Below, in pieces: positions 63,816 to 64,000 of a DNA stretch of 64,000 bases; position 1 is the stretch's first letter, and every line of letters begins with the position of its first letter. The notes below the pieces were generated by a model that was not told where the DNA came from, ran no database searches, and saw only the letters and a program-made list of their open reading frames with translations. The position numbers and the translations under genes are program-made. Source of the stretch: Mesorhizobium loti (GTDB taxonomy: Bacteria > Pseudomonadota > Alphaproteobacteria > Rhizobiales > Rhizobiaceae); assembly GCF_001510895.1 (NCBI RefSeq), contig NZ_LPWA01000113.1:1-64000 (forward strand). The letters are read 5' to 3'.

Positions 63816-64000
63816 TCACTCCTCCCTTAGCCAGACCAGCATCTCGCCGGGATCGCGATTGTCCCAGGCAAAATAGGGAATCGCCTTGAGCTTCGTTTCT
63901 TCGATCTCCGGCGGCTCGGGGCGGTAAAGATCGCTGCCCCAGTTTTCCGTCTCGGCCCTGTTGGCGATGGCCGAGAGGGTGACGATGCCGCCGAGCAGGT
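63816..64000 (-). CDS. C-terminal end of a glycoside hydrolase, probably GH127 (partial)
   Basis: The last 60 codons read LLGGIVTLSAIANRAE..., then ETKLKAIPYFAWDNRDPGEM and LVWLREE with a stop at 63816. This ending (PYFAWDNRDPGEM-VW) is typical of GH127 beta-L-arabinofuranosidases. The 5' part lies beyond the window. A 7-bp hairpin (63772-63791) sits between it and the convergent VWA-like gene. Confidence 0.65.
   Translation of the reverse strand, partial: LLGGIVTLSAIANRAETENWGSDLYRPEPPEIEETKLKAIPYFAWDNRDPGEMLVWLREE

Noticed and set aside
1..64000. CRISPR arrays, tRNA genes, prophage or insertion sequences
   Set aside because: No regular spacer-repeat array, cloverleaf, integrase or transposase reading was found on either strand; the repeats seen are palindromic intergenic elements.

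Overview
The window is GC-rich and gene-dense, and looks like a chromosomal segment of an alphaproteobacterium of the order Hyphomicrobiales, most likely Mesorhizobium or a close relative. Three things point there: the conserved block pmbA-cysQ-DUF4170-DUF374-waaA-lpxK-DUF2093; the families of short palindromic repeats (a 'GTCCTGCCGGACATCTCCCC' type and a 'GAGCATGATC' type); and the many LysR and MarR regulators beside catabolic genes. I see no tRNA, rRNA, CRISPR array, insertion sequence or prophage.

Layout. 0.1-3.8 kb: RidA, a zinc ABC importer (aztABC type) with a candidate Zur box and a strong terminator, then a DUF442 phosphatase-like protein. 3.9-9.7 kb: tyrosine/homogentisate catabolism (Lrp regulator, hpd, fah, hmgA, MarR regulator) interrupted by an orphan BrnA antitoxin and a DinB-like protein. 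9.8-12.4 kb: threonine degradation (tdh, kbl), with tdh bracketed by two direct copies of a ~160-bp repeat. 12.7-16.6 kb: GGDEF/EAL protein, polysaccharide deacetylase, MarR regulator and a small membrane protein. 16.8-24.9 kb: a methylated-amine-like cluster (FMN/Fe-S oxidoreductase, Tat-exported binding protein, MttB-family methyltransferase, LysR) that surrounds queF and two secreted paralogues. 25-30 kb: mutL, a secreted protein, an EamA exporter with LysR. 30.4-36.4 kb: the lipid A/Kdo block. 36.7-38.9 kb: VOC protein and the divergent epmA/efp pair. 39-46 kb: LysR/isochorismatase, a persulfide-type ArsR-rhodanese/MBL/MFS locus, an ankyrin-cytochrome c fusion and an acyltransferase. 46-56.7 kb: a DUF899 cluster, MFS, ankyrin, LysR, cardiolipin synthase, EEP nuclease and a cupin/TetR pair. 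56.7-63.8 kb: a locus I could not match to any described system. It has a SARP-TolB-TPR regulator, a 921-residue protein joining two extracytoplasmic sensor modules to an MFS transporter, a PF04392-type binding protein translationally coupled to it, and a secreted VWA-like protein. The 3' edge cuts a glycoside hydrolase that resembles GH127.

The same ~84-bp-span sequence lies in front of the sensor-MFS operon and in front of the VWA-like gene. It contains paired CTAAC-type heptamers 11 bp apart, followed at an identical 43-bp offset by a second conserved block. This spacing resembles SARP operators and suggests one regulon, which makes this locus the best candidate for a new system.

Caution: sixteen otherwise intact conserved genes are broken at seventeen places. 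In every case the frame is restored by adding exactly one base, nearly always by lengthening an existing run. This looks like systematic homopolymer under-calling in the assembly rather than gene decay. I therefore annotate these genes across their full reconstructed span as CDS and give the approximate break point for each.
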